64,000 bases of DNA from Panulirus ornatus. Lineage: Eukaryota > Arthropoda > Malacostraca > Decapoda > Palinuridae. Of the stretch, positions 10,165 to 20,138 are shown piece after piece (the first letter of the stretch is position 1; every line of letters begins with the position of its first letter). The position numbers and the translations under genes were made by a program. The stretch spans positions 29,184,677 through 29,248,676 of the forward strand of contig NC_092286.1 in the NCBI RefSeq assembly GCF_036320965.1. The letters are read 5' to 3'. Under the pieces are notes generated by a model. It was not told the DNA's origin, did no database searches, and saw nothing but the letters and a program-made list of their open reading frames with translations.

Positions 10165-12850
10165 ACTAGACACATTTTTTCAATATTTGATCACTGTAGT
10201 GAGCTAGTGCCAGGAACAGATGAAGAAAGGCTGCATCCACTCACATCCATTCTCTAACTGTGATATGTAATGCACCAAACCCACAGCTTCCTATCCATAA
10301 TTAGGCCTCGCAAACCTTCCCATGGTTTACCTCGGACTCATGCTCTGATTCAGTCCATTGACAGCGCATCGACCCCAGTATACCACATCTTTCCAGTTCA
10401 CTCTTTCCCATGCATTCCTTTTATCCTCTTTCATATTCAGGCCTTGATTGCTCAAAATGTTTTTCACTTTATCCTACCATCTCTAATTTGGTCTCCCCAT
10501 TGTATTTGTTCCATCCACTTTGGACAAATATATCCTCTTTGCTAACTCCATATGTTCAAGCTGTTTCAGCCACTCTCTTCAGCTCTCTTAACCACACTTT
10601 TTATTGCCACATCTTTCTCATACCCTTTCATTACTCACTTGATCAAATCACTTCACACCACATATTGTCGTGAAACATTTGCACTCGCACCCTCATATAT
10701 TACCCATGCTGTTTATCTGTCTATCTTTATCTCTGACAACTGTTCCAATTGGAACTCCCTCAAAGGGGTTGCCATAGCAAGAGAATCAAAATAATGAGTT
10801 AACTCCAGTGCTGCTTCTTAGCCTCTAGTGCCTCACCCATAACAGGACACTGGTAGAGGGCAACTCTAGCACAGTGTTTGTTGAGGCTTCCACCTAATGT
10901 TATTGACTATTTCTCTCTAATGCTGCTGCCTAATGCTCCAACCTTAATGTTCTTACCGATTACCATCTACTGCTCCTTCCATTTTGCCGAAAGGCTGCGC
11001 CAGCACATAGTGTTCACCACAGCAAAAACTAGAGTTATGAAGAATGAGCTGTGCGAGTTAAGTGTTATCACGTTTTACTTTTGACAAGGAGAGATTGTAC
11101 ATTTGTGGACAGAATGCCAGTAGTCCACATGTTATTGAGGCAGAAATAAAAGATAGCTAAAGACATGCTTTGCATCCATACAGCATTGTTGAGACAACTG
11201 TACTATCAGACCAAACCCTTTTTGCTCCTCTTGGATAACCTTTCTTTCTTCATATTTTTCAGTGCTCCCAAAAATATTTTCCCCCCTTACCCACTCTATG
11301 ACACACTTCCACTTCCATGTTTCCATATGCTTCCATTTCCTATTTCAGTTATCTAAAACACTTAATTCACACCAGATTTTCTTTGTTCTCACTCATTTCC
11401 CAGCTAACTAGTCTCTCAACCATAACAACCTTGCTCTTATTCACATTTATCTCAACTTCCTCATTTTAAAGTCTTCCAAACTCAGTCTCAATCTTTTTCA
11501 GGTTTTCACTCGAATTTACCACCAGTGCTGTGTCATTAGCAAACAACTGACTTGCTTCCCAAGCCCCATACCCCATACAGACTGAATATTTTCTTCTCTC
11601 TCCAAGATCCTTGCATTTACCTCCCACACACCTTATCCATGAACAGATTAAAGAGCTACGGTGACATCACATACTTCTGTGACAAACCAGCCTTCACCTG
11701 GAACCACTCACTCTCCATACACCCTTGCCCTTGATTGAAATGTTTTACTGCTTCTAGTATCTTTCCTCTCACACAATATATTCGTAAGACCTTCCACAAA
11801 GCATCCCTGTCAACCCTCTCACATTCTTTCTTTAGATCTATAGATGCCATATATGATTCAGTCTGTTTCTCTAAGTATTTCACAGTCACATTCTTTAAAG
11901 CAAATACCTGACCCTTACTTGCTTTACCATTCTGAAGCCACCTTGTTCTTCCCTAAAGTGATGCTCAGTAGATGCCTTTTTCCTTTCCATCAACACTCTC
12001 CCATACAATTTACCATACAATTTACCAGTTACACTCAACAAACTTATACCTCTGTAGTTTGAATGTTCACCTTTGTCTTCCTTGGCCTTATACTATGGTA
12101 GTTATACATGCATTTCTTTATTCCTTAGGCACCTCCCCATGATTCGTATATACATTGATGATTTAACTGACCAGTCATCATCACAGTCACCCTTTTTCTT
12201 CAAAAAATTCAGCTGCATTACTATTCACTGCAGCTACCTTGCCACATTTTATTTTACTTAAGGCTTTCACCTCCTCTTCTCTCTTCACCAAACCCCTTTC
12301 CAAGATTCTTTCACTTTACATATATCTCTTCGACCCAAATACCCTATATCTGCCACCCTATCATGGTACCCATTCAACAGTCCTTCAAAATACTCTTTTA
12401 TCTCCTCCTCACCTCATACCACTTCCCCATTTGCCCCCTTCACCACTGTTTCCATTTGTTCTTTTGTTTTTCTTACACTGCTAGGCTCCTTCCAAAACAT
12501 CTTATGCTCCCTAAAGTTTATTGATACTCGGTCACTGCAACACTCATTTGCCCTCTTTTTCAGCCCTTGAACCTCATGCTGTTTTCTCTAATAGATATCC
12601 CAATCATTTTCACTCCTTCCCATAAAGGACTACCCGCATACCTCTCTCTTGTGTTTCAATAGCAACTTTACTTCGTCATCTCACCATTCGCAACCTTTTC
12701 TCACATGCTCACCTTCCACAAGTCTTACACTTCTCTCTCACATGCCAATACTACTTTCCTAAATACCTCACATTCCTCACCATCTCCCTTAGCTTTGTTT
12801 ACTCCCATTTTCACCTGTTTCTTTTATAGCTATACAAATACTCAAGATGA
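10165..12850 (-). mobile_element. old RTE-A relative, nearly full ORF span, interrupted
   Basis: Antisense. The 3' end at about 10165 shows the degenerate terminal motif (TCACTGTAGTGAGCTAGTGCCAGGAACAGATGAAGAAAGG), then 3' UTR and RT C-terminus to about 10685. Unrelated sequence of about 480 bp (10686-11165) interrupts it. The RT resumes at about 11166, with the palm region, KAYD-like block (KKECERVDRDALWKVLRIY at about 11770-11840) and the endonuclease-RT linker to about 12850. Many stops and indels show it is among the oldest copies here. Confidence 0.8.
10686..11165. other. sequence inserted in an RTE-A relic, unidentified
   Basis: This block interrupts the RT-coding region of the surrounding antisense element. 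It holds a short imperfect repetition of AATGCT/CTGCTGCCTAATGC-like words at about 10895-10945. No ORF, tRNA-like box or terminal inverted repeat was recognised, so I can only say it is probably a later insertion or rearranged DNA. Confidence 0.45.
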
Positions 12851-13209
12851 AAAGGTCTCTTTTTCAGTTTTGCCAGGGACATCTAGAGATAGATGCTCAT
12901 TGTTTTTACTTTGTAGACAATTATCTCTGAGACACTCCTGAAACTTGATTGTTAAAATATCATATGAAGAAGAAATGGGAAACTGTGGATTAGTTTGTGG
13001 GGCTTGGCTGTGGGTGTAGGCATTGGTTTCAGTACAGCAGATTTGACAGACAAATTAGGCTGTTATTTGTTTGCTTTCAGTGCTACCTCTTTAAGGTGTG
13101 AAAAGCAGCTAGGAAAAAAAAATTCTGTAATTGAATGTATCTTTAAGAAAGATGTTATTCTTAGTATTATTTAGAGACATTATTAATACTTTTTATCCCA
13201 ATATTATAG

Positions 13210-13414
13210 GTTGTCAGAATCTCTTTGTGAGCGAATAAGAGGAATGGTGCGTGAAGAGGTGACACATGCTTTGCAAGAGCACCAAGCTGTGGTTGATGCC
13301 AGAAGTCGTACCCATACTCCTGCCCCAACACCACACACCCATAACCCCAAGGTAGCACAACAGCAAGTTCAAGCGCTTATTTCACAAGGACAATTCAACA
13401 CAGCCTTCAAGCAG
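13210..13414 (+). CDS. EDC4: EDC4/Ge-1 internal exon (third in window)
   Basis: The acceptor is TATTATAG ending at 13209; the donor GTATGT starts at 13415. The first base completes a Val codon left by the previous exon, and the exon ends on a codon boundary. The frame begins LSESLCERIRGMVREEVTHA, an amphipathic helix matching the 'I-x-x-I/V-V-K-x-E-V-x-x-A-L' stretch of EDC4. A Thr/His/Pro-rich linker (about residues 33-46 of the exon) follows, then QVQALISQGQFNTAFKQ, the I-x-x-L-I-x-x-G-x-hydrophobic-N-x-A-F-x-x-A/V motif that opens the helical C-terminal Ge-1 domain. That domain is known to be all-helical and needed for P-body localisation. The 205-bp exon is intact. Confidence 0.92.
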
Positions 13415-14010
13415 GTATGTAATGGTTGTATTCTGTTTAATTTTCGGAATCATGGTACCATCTAACTAAATCTATGAATTATTAAGAAAATTAAGAATCT
13501 TTTTTATTAAAGATATCGCTATTTCCCTTGTATGGTTTGACCTCAAGGGGTGCAGGAGAAGATTAAGGCATATGGGCTGTAAATGCCATGGTTTTATTGG
13601 GATTGTAAAATTGGGAGTTTTAGGCTTCACCTCTAAAGATGGAGTCATCAATTTAAACACTGATCTTGGTTCTTGTTGACATTATAGATGGAACACTGTG
13701 GTTATTGTAAAAACAATCACATATTCATTGAAAATACATACATAGATGTTAGAAAATGTGTTTTCATTATTTGTAAGCCACTCTATCCGTATAGGGGATA
13801 TCACATGGCATTAAGTTTTCCTTTACTTTTTACACTATTATTCTGTACATTGTACAGTTTTGCCTAGATTAGCGTGAGTTTAGGAAAATGACTCCCAAGT
13901 TATTTAATCTTTACATTTACTCTGGACTTCTGGGGTCAGTCACATCTTTGGTTTGAATATTATAAAAGGAATTATGAGTGATGTATTTTTTATATATTAC
14001 TGTATAACAA
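13415..14010 (+). other. start of the 21.4-kb EDC4 intron
   Basis: Unique-looking AT-rich intronic sequence before the first transposon of this intron. Nothing else is recognised. Confidence 0.5.
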
Positions 14011-14922
14011 AAAAGGCAAAGGGGATAAGAGTGAGTGCTCAAATTTCAGAGGTATAAGTTTGTTGAGTATTCCTGGTAAATTATATGGGAGGGTATTGAT
14101 TGAGAGGGTGAAGGCATGTACAGAGCATCAGATTGGGGAAGAGCAGTGTGGTTTCAGAAGTGGTAGAGGATGTGTGGATCAGGTGTTTGCTTTGAAGAAT
14201 GTATGTGAGAAATACTTAGAAAAGGAAATGGATTTGTATGTAGCATTTATGGATCTGGAGAAGGCATATGATAGAGTTGATAGAGATGCTCTGTGGAAGG
14301 TATTAAGAATATATGGTGTGGGAGGCAAGTTGTTAGCAGTGAAAAGTTTTTATCGAGGATGTAAGGCATGTGCACGTGTAGGAAGAGAGGAAAGTGATTG
14401 GTTCTCAGTGAATGTAGGTTTGCGGCAGGGGTGTGTGATGTCTCCATGGTTGTTTAATTTGTTTATGGATGGGGTTGTTAGGGAGGTGAATGCAAGAGTT
14501 TTGGAAAGAGGGGCAAGTATGAAGTCTGTTGTGGATGAGAGAGCTTGGGAAGTGAGTCAGTTGTTGTTCGCTGATGATACAGCGCTGGTGGCTGATTCAT
14601 GTGAGAAACTGCAGAAGCTGGTGACTGAGTTTGGTAAAGTGTGTGAAAGAAGAAAGTTAAGAGTAAATGTGAATAAGAGCAAGGTTATTAGGTACAGTAG
14701 GGTTGAGAGTCAAGTCAATTGGGAGGTAAGTTTGAATGGAGAATAACTGGAGGAAGTAAAGTGTTTTAGATATCTGGGAGTGGATCTGGCAGCAGATGGA
14801 ACCATGGAAGCAGAAGTGGATCATAGGGTGGGGGAGGGGGCGAAAATCCTGGGAGCCTTTAAAAATGTGTGGAAGTCAAGAACATTATCTCGGAAAGCAA
14901 AAATGGGTATGTTTGAAGGAAG
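14011..14922 (+). mobile_element. RTE-A fragment, sense, truncated at both ends
   Basis: It starts within the KGKGDKSECSNYRG codons and reads open as a 228-codon ORF at 14060-14746. That ORF includes SGRGCVDQVFALKNV, the FMDLEKAYDRVDRDALW block with its catalytic Asp, GLRQGCVMSPWLFNLFMDGV, and FADDTALVADS with both catalytic Asp. A TAA at 14744-14746 ends it inside the NGEKLEEVKCFRYLG motif (AAAAACTGG changed to TAACTGG). The frame then continues to about 14922 (KMGMFEG), where it stops against the poly(T) of the next antisense copy. Both ends are cut within coding sequence, so it is dead despite high similarity to young copies. Confidence 0.93.
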
Positions 14923-14931
14923 ACATCAGTA

Positions 14932-17900
14932 TTTTTTTTTTTTTTTTTTTTTTCCCCCCCGCGTTTGCGAGGTAGCGCAAGGAAACAGATGAAAGAAATG
15001 GCCCAACCCACCCCCGTACACATTTATATACATACGTCCACACACGCAAATATACATACCTACACAGCTTTCCATGGTTTACCCCAGACGCTTCACATGC
15101 CTTGATTCAATCCACTGACAGCACGTCAACCCCGGTATACCACATCGCTCCAATTCACTCTATTCCTTGCCCTCCTTTCACCCTCCTGCATGTTCAGGCC
15201 CCGATCACACAAAATCTTTTTCACTCCATCTTTCCACCTCCAATTTGGTCTCCCTCTTCTCCTCGTTCCCTCCACCTCCGACACGTATATCCTCTTGGTC
15301 AATCTTTCCTCACTCATTCTCTCCATGTGACCAAACCATTTCAAAACACCCTCTTCTGCTCTCTCAACCACGCTCTTTTTATTTCCACACATCTCTCTTA
15401 CCCTTACGTTACTTACTCGATCAAACCACCTCACACCACACATTGTCCTCAAACATCTCATTTCCAGCACATCCATCCTCCTGCGCACAACTCTATCCAT
15501 AGTCCACGCCTCGCAACCATACAACATTGTTGGAACCACTATTCCTTCAAACATACCCATTTTTGCTTTCCAAGATAATGTTCTCGACTTCCACACATTC
15601 TTCAAGGCTCCCAGAATTTTCGCCCCCTCCCCCACCCTATGATCCACTTCCGCTTCCATGGTTCCATCCGCTGCCAGATCCACTCCCAGATATCTAAAAC
15701 ACTTCACTTCCTCCAGTTTTTCTCCATTCAAACTCACCTCCCAATTGACTTGACCCTCAACCCTGATGTACATAATAACCTTGCTCTTATTCACATTTAC
15801 TCTTAACTTTCTTCTTTCACACACTTTACCAAACTCAGTCACCAGCTTCTGCAGTTTCTCACATGAATCAGCCACCAGCGCTGTATCATCAGTGAACAAC
15901 AACTGACTCACTTCCCAAGCTCTCTCATCCCCAACAGACTTCATACTTGCCCCTCTTTCCAAAACTCTTGCATTTACCTCCCTAACAACCCCATCCATAG
16001 ACAAATTAAACAACCATGGAGACATCACACACCCCTGCCGCAAACCTACATTCACTGAGAACCAATCACTTTCCTCTCTTCCTACACGTGCACATGCCTT
16101 ACATCCACGATAAAAACTTTTCACTGCTTCTAACAACTTGCCTCCCACACCATATATTCTTAATACCTTCCACAGAGCATCTCTATCAACTCTATCATAT
16201 GCCTTCTCCAGATCCATAAATGCTACATACAAATCCATTTGCTTTTCTAAGTATTTCTCACATACATTCTTCAAAGCAAACACCTGATCCACACATCCTC
16301 TACCACTTCTGAAACCACTCTGCTCTTCCCCAATCTGATGCTCTGTACATGCCTTCACCCTCTCAATCAATACCCTCCCATATAATTTGCCAGGAATACT
16401 CAACAAACTTATACCTCTGTAATTTGAGCACTCACTCTTATCCCCTTTGCCTTTGTACAATGGCACTATGCATGCATTCCGCCAATCCTCAGGCACCTCA
16501 CCATGAGTCATACATACATTAAATAACCTTACCAACCAGTCAACAATACAGTCACCCCCTTTTTTAATAAATTCCACTGCAATACCATCCAAACCTGCTG
16601 CCTTGCCGGCTTTCATCTTCCGCAAAGCTTTTACTACCTCTTCTCTGTTTACCAAATCATTTTCCCTAACCCTCGCACTTTGCACACCACCTCGACCAAA
16701 ACACCCTATATCTGCCACTCTATCATCAAACGCATTCAACAAACCTTCAAAATACTCACTCCATCTCCTTCTCACATCACCACTACTTGTTATCACCTCC
16801 CCATTTGCGCCCTTCACTGAAGTTCCCATTTGCTCCCTTGTCTTACGCACTTTATTTACCTCCTTCCAGAACATCTTTTTATTCTCCCTAAAATTTAATG
16901 ATACTCTCTCACCCCAACTCTCATTTGCCCTTTTTTTCACCTCTTGCACCTTTCTCTTGACCTCCTGTCTCTTTCTTTTATACGTCTCCCACTCAATTGC
17001 ATTTTTTCCCTGCAAAAATCGTCCAAATGCCTCTCTCTTCTCTTTCACTAATACTCTTACTTCTTCATCCCACCACTCACTACCCTTTCTAATCAACCCA
17101 CCTCCCACTCTTCTCATGCCACAAGCATCTTTTGCGCAATCTATCACTGATTCCCTAAATACATCCCATTCCTCCCCCACTCCCCTTACTTCCATTGTTC
17201 TCACCTTTTTCCATTCTGTACTCAGTCTCTCCTGGTACTTCCTCACACAAGTCCCCTTCCCAAGCTCACTTACTCTCACCGCCCTCTTCACCCCAACATT
17301 CACTCTTCTTTTCTGAAAACCCATACAAATCTTCACCTTTGCCTCCACAAGATAATGATCAGACATCCCTCCAGTTGCACCTCTCAGCACATTAACATCC
17401 AAAAGTCTCTCTTTCGCGCGCCTGTCAATTAACACGTAATCCAATAACGCTCTCTGGCCATCTCTCCTACTTACATAAGTATACTTATGTATATCTCGCT
17501 TTTTAAACCAGGTATTCCCAATCATCAGTCCTTTTTCAGCACATAAATCTACAAGCTCTTCACCATTTCCATTTACAACACTGAACACCCCATGTATACC
17601 AATTATTCCCTCAACTGCCACATTACTCACCTTTGCATTCAAATCACCCAACACTATAACCCGGTCTCGTGCATCAAAACCACTAACACACTCATTCAGC
17701 TGCTCCCAAAACACTTGCCTCTCATGATCTTTCTTCTCATGCCCAGGTGCATATGCACCAATAATCACCCATCTCTCTCCATCAACTTTCAGTTTTACCC
17801 ATATTAATCTAGAATTTACTTTCTTACATTCTATCACATACTTCCACAACTCCTGTTTCAGGAGTACTGCTACTCCTTCCCTTGCTCTTGTCCTCTCACT

Positions 17901-18245
17901 AACCCCTGACTTTATTCCCAAGACATTCCCAAACCACTCTTCCCCTTTACCCTTGAGCTTCGTTTCACTCAGAGCCAAAACATCCAGGTTCCTTTCCTCA
18001 AACATACTTCCTATCTCCTTTTTTCACATCTTGGTTACATCCACACACATTTAGGCACCCCAATCTGAGCCTTCGAGGAGTATGAGCACTCCCCGCGTGA
18101 CTCCTTCTTCTGTTTCCCATTTTAGAAAGTTAAAAAATACAAGGAGGGGAGGATTTCTGGCCCCCCGCTCCCGTCCCCTCTAGTCGCTTTCTACGACACG
18201 AGAGGAATGCGTGGGAAGTATTCTTTCACCCCTATCCCCAGGGAT
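14932..18245 (-). mobile_element. near-full-length RTE-A retrotransposon, short 3' UTR form
   Basis: Antisense non-LTR element of about 3.3 kb. On the + strand its 3' poly(A) is the (T)n at about 14935-14953, followed by CCCCCCCGCGTTTGCGAGGTAGCG, a CATA-type tract, and the short 3' UTR joined to the stop codon at 15126. The ORF occupies 15126-18005. Upstream, 18006-18245 is the 5' UTR: an out-of-frame N-terminal piece of the endonuclease, then the GC-rich head ending in the CCCCTATCCCCAGGGATAAT block. No long terminal repeats exist, as expected for the class. It lies in the 21.4-kb EDC4 intron, antisense to the gene. Confidence 0.93.
15126..18005 (-). CDS. RTE-type endonuclease-reverse transcriptase, 959 codons
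   Basis: Single polyprotein of the RTE superfamily, nicking target DNA with an AP-type endonuclease and copying its RNA by target-primed reverse transcription. Endonuclease, residues 1-220: SETKLKG with catalytic Glu14, GAYAPG with Tyr85, GDLNAKV with Asp121 and Asn123, LLDYVLID with Asp189, SDHYLV at 215-220. A Lys/Arg/Glu-rich linker runs to about 460. RT, about 470-760: SNYRGISLLS at 527-536, SGFRSGRG at 563-570, FMDLEKAYD with Asp598, LRQGCVMSPW at 655-664, and FTDD at 704-707 with Asp706 and Asp707. The C-terminal region has RRRMDVLEMRCLRTMCGV and WFGHMERM motifs, as in RTE/BovB proteins. There is no RNase H. The start at 18005 is the first in-frame Met, but the endonuclease's first motif (GCLNV, with the metal-site Asn) lies upstream out of frame because of a small deletion at about 18015-18025. 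This copy is therefore probably inactive. FADD has become FTDD. Confidence 0.9.
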   Translation of the reverse strand: MFEERNLDVLALSETKLKGKGEEWFGNVLGIKSGVSERTRAREGVAVLLKQELWKYVIECKKVNSRLIWVKLKVDGERWVIIGAYAPGHEKKDHERQVFWEQLNECVSGFDARDRVIVLGDLNAKVSNVAVEGIIGIHGVFSVVNGNGEELVDLCAEKGLMIGNTWFKKRDIHKYTYVSRRDGQRALLDYVLIDRRAKERLLDVNVLRGATGGMSDHYLVEAKVKICMGFQKRRVNVGVKRAVRVSELGKGTCVRKYQERLSTEWKKVRTMEVRGVGEEWDVFRESVIDCAKDACGMRRVGGGLIRKGSEWWDEEVRVLVKEKREAFGRFLQGKNAIEWETYKRKRQEVKRKVQEVKKRANESWGERVSLNFRENKKMFWKEVNKVRKTREQMGTSVKGANGEVITSSGDVRRRWSEYFEGLLNAFDDRVADIGCFGRGGVQSARVRENDLVNREEVVKALRKMKAGKAAGLDGIAVEFIKKGGDCIVDWLVRLFNVCMTHGEVPEDWRNACIVPLYKGKGDKSECSNYRGISLLSIPGKLYGRVLIERVKACTEHQIGEEQSGFRSGRGCVDQVFALKNVCEKYLEKQMDLYVAFMDLEKAYDRVDRDALWKVLRIYGVGGKLLEAVKSFYRGCKACARVGREESDWFSVNVGLRQGCVMSPWLFNLSMDGVVREVNARVLERGASMKSVGDERAWEVSQLLFTDDTALVADSCEKLQKLVTEFGKVCERRKLRVNVNKSKVIMYIRVEGQVNWEVSLNGEKLEEVKCFRYLGVDLAADGTMEAEVDHRVGEGAKILGALKNVWKSRTLSWKAKMGMFEGIVVPTMLYGCEAWTMDRVVRRRMDVLEMRCLRTMCGVRWFDRVSNVRVREMCGNKKSVVERAEEGVLKWFGHMERMSEERLTKRIYVSEVEGTRRRGRPNWRWKDGVKKILCDRGLNMQEGERRARNRVNWSDVVYRG

Positions 18246-18246
18246 A

Positions 18247-18333
18247 ATATACATATATATATACACATACACACACATACACACACACACACGCACATAT
18301 ACACACACACACACACATACATATATATACATG
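18247..18333. repeat. TA/CA microsatellite at the element's 5' flank
   Basis: Mixed (TA)n, (CATA)n and (CA)n tract directly beside the 5' end of the antisense element. Confidence 0.85.
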
Positions 18334-19590
18334 TGAAAAATGTAAGAAACAATTTAGAAAACTGAAACTTCTAGCTTGAAATGAAATGAAAAAATGAATG
18401 TCACATAATGGTTCAACCTCTGGCTATGGAAAAAGGAAATGTTTAATTTATTTACACAAACGTCAGTAGTAGTTCTCATCAATTTAACCACTGTATCAAT
18501 AAGCTTCAATGTCTAAGCTACATTTTTTCCAATTTCACTATTTTCTTGTCAAAGCACCATGTATGAAAACTATCACTCCAGTAACACAACTATAAACATT
18601 TACTTCCCCTTTAAAAAAAGTTTTGGGGAAGTCTGTCCCGATACACTGCGGGACACTCTACCACCTGGCGAGGTTTGTGTTGCAATGGTTCTTGATTTTC
18701 AAACGTAGTAGCATCACTGGTGGGCCAAGGTAGTTCCGTTGGCGAAGAGGAGCTCATGAAACATGTCGGAAAGCATGCTACTGCAGGCAGGAGTGAAGGC
18801 TGATGCAAACTGGTATCGCTCTGAATGATGTGATGGGGACGAGATGATCCTCTGACTCACGTCCTCTAGTGCTCGGTCTCAGGAAATCGTATGATAAAAG
18901 TAGGGAGGAACGCTTCTAATGTGTCTACTGTTTTACGGTGATCCGGGTCCACCCACTTCGTCTGTCATGCCTCACTTCATCCTTGTATCTTCCATCAAGA
19001 TTCTTTCTAAAACACGAGGAGCATGAATGGAACAGCTGCTCCAAAAAGTGCTAGGTCTTGCATGAATGTGACAACTCGCCTCAGTAAAATACCTCCAGGC
19101 CTTCTATATTATGAACTGCAATCCTTAAGCACTTTGAGGCACTGGTTTACAGGGTTCAGTGTGTAATTTCCTTATGAAGAGAGCTGGTCTTGCTCCTTAA
19201 AGCTCATAAGCTATGGAAAAAAGCCAACTGGTCCAGCAAGTAACTCACACTACTGAAGTATTAGAGAAAACAAAATTAACGACATTCTGCAAGCAACTTT
19301 CTGTGGTTTTGTATTTGTATTTGAACATATTTCTATTATGCAGTAAGGAAATGGTGTTGATTTTATTTTTGTTTACGCCTGGGCAGTTCTCATTATGAAG
19401 GCCCAGCATCACTTATATTTCTATCATCTTTTTCCATATTTGTATTTGGTAAATATCTTTTGTCATTGGGCGAAATGATTGACTACAATCTGCATTTTAT
19501 TTTTTTTTCATTTATCATAGGGTTTAATCACAGCATTAGATCATATACTACATCAAATGAGTAGCAGTATTAATAGATTAAGAAATCTCA
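18334..19590. other. intron sequence without recognised element
   Basis: Moderately AT-rich unique-looking DNA. A 65-codon minus ORF at 18611-18808 is Pro/Ser/Thr-rich and matches nothing I know. The segment 18610-19040 has a more even base composition than its surroundings, which could reflect an old transposon or a non-coding transcript; I cannot decide. Confidence 0.4.
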
Positions 19591-19990
19591 AATACATAAA
19601 TGCCCATACATGCACATATACAACATATATATTTCACTGTATACATACACAGACATATACGTATATTCCTCTTTTTCTTTTAAACTATTCGCCATTTTCC
19701 GTGTTAGCGAGGTAGCGTTAAGAACAGAGGACTGGGCCTTTTTTGGAATATCCTCACCTGGCCCCCTCTGTTCCTTCTTTTGGAAAATTAAAAAAAAAAA
19801 AAAAAAACGAGAGGGGAGGATTTCCAGCCCCCCACTCCCTCCCTTTTTAGTCACCTTCTACGACACACAGGAAAACGTGGGAAGTATTCTTAATCCCCTA
19901 TCCCCATATATACATATATACACGTACATATTCATACTTGCTGGTTTCATCCATTCCCATCACCACCCCCTCCTCAGAAAAGGTGCTAAA
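19591..19990 (-). mobile_element. old RTE-A 3' UTR tract with a nested SINE-like insertion
   Basis: The flanks 19600-19663 and 19911-19985 are CATA/TA microsatellite and TTCATACTTGCTGGTTTCAT sequence typical of the long-form RTE-A 3' UTR in antisense. They are split by the small chimeric element annotated at 19664-19910. Confidence 0.6.
19664..19910 (-). mobile_element. small chimeric RTE-A-dependent element (SINE-like)
   Basis: Antisense copy of the ~235-bp element. On the + strand the tail comes first (AAACTATTCGCCATTTTCC, GTGTTAGCGAGGTAGCGTTA), then an AACAGAGGACTGGGCC block. Next come TTCCTTCTTTTGGAAAATTA, an expanded (A)n of about 18, and the head (GGGGAGGATTTCCAGCCCCC, TTCTACGACAC, GGGAAGTATTCTTAATCCCC). 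Head and tail match the two ends of RTE-A. Confidence 0.85.
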
Positions 19991-20138
19991 TTAGATGTAC
20001 TTCTAATTTATGTTCAGTCAGGAGCTTAGGAAATGCAAAAAGGTGCAATATTTCTTTTATTTTTCTATCAGTTTTGGAAAGTAAATAAAATGCCAAAAAG
20101 TTGCTGTGCGATAATTTTTCTGTTGTATAGATAGAAGA

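Noticed and set aside
11165..11356. Overlapping 63- and 64-codon ORFs on opposite strands
   Set aside because: They lie in a decayed antisense RTE relic and do not follow its reading frame.
15102..15578. 158-codon + strand ORF (and similar ones opposite every RTE-A copy, for example at 5782-6804 and 16603-17316)
   Set aside because: Antisense shadow of the RTE-A coding frame; its repeated appearance follows from the copies, not from a second gene.
18247..18333. Long terminal repeat of an LTR element
   Set aside because: Only a CA/TA microsatellite; no TG...CA termini, no gag or integrase, and the neighbouring element is non-LTR.
18611..18808. 65-codon minus ORF as a small host gene
   Set aside because: No start context, domain or splice support; kept only as a note in the intron entry.
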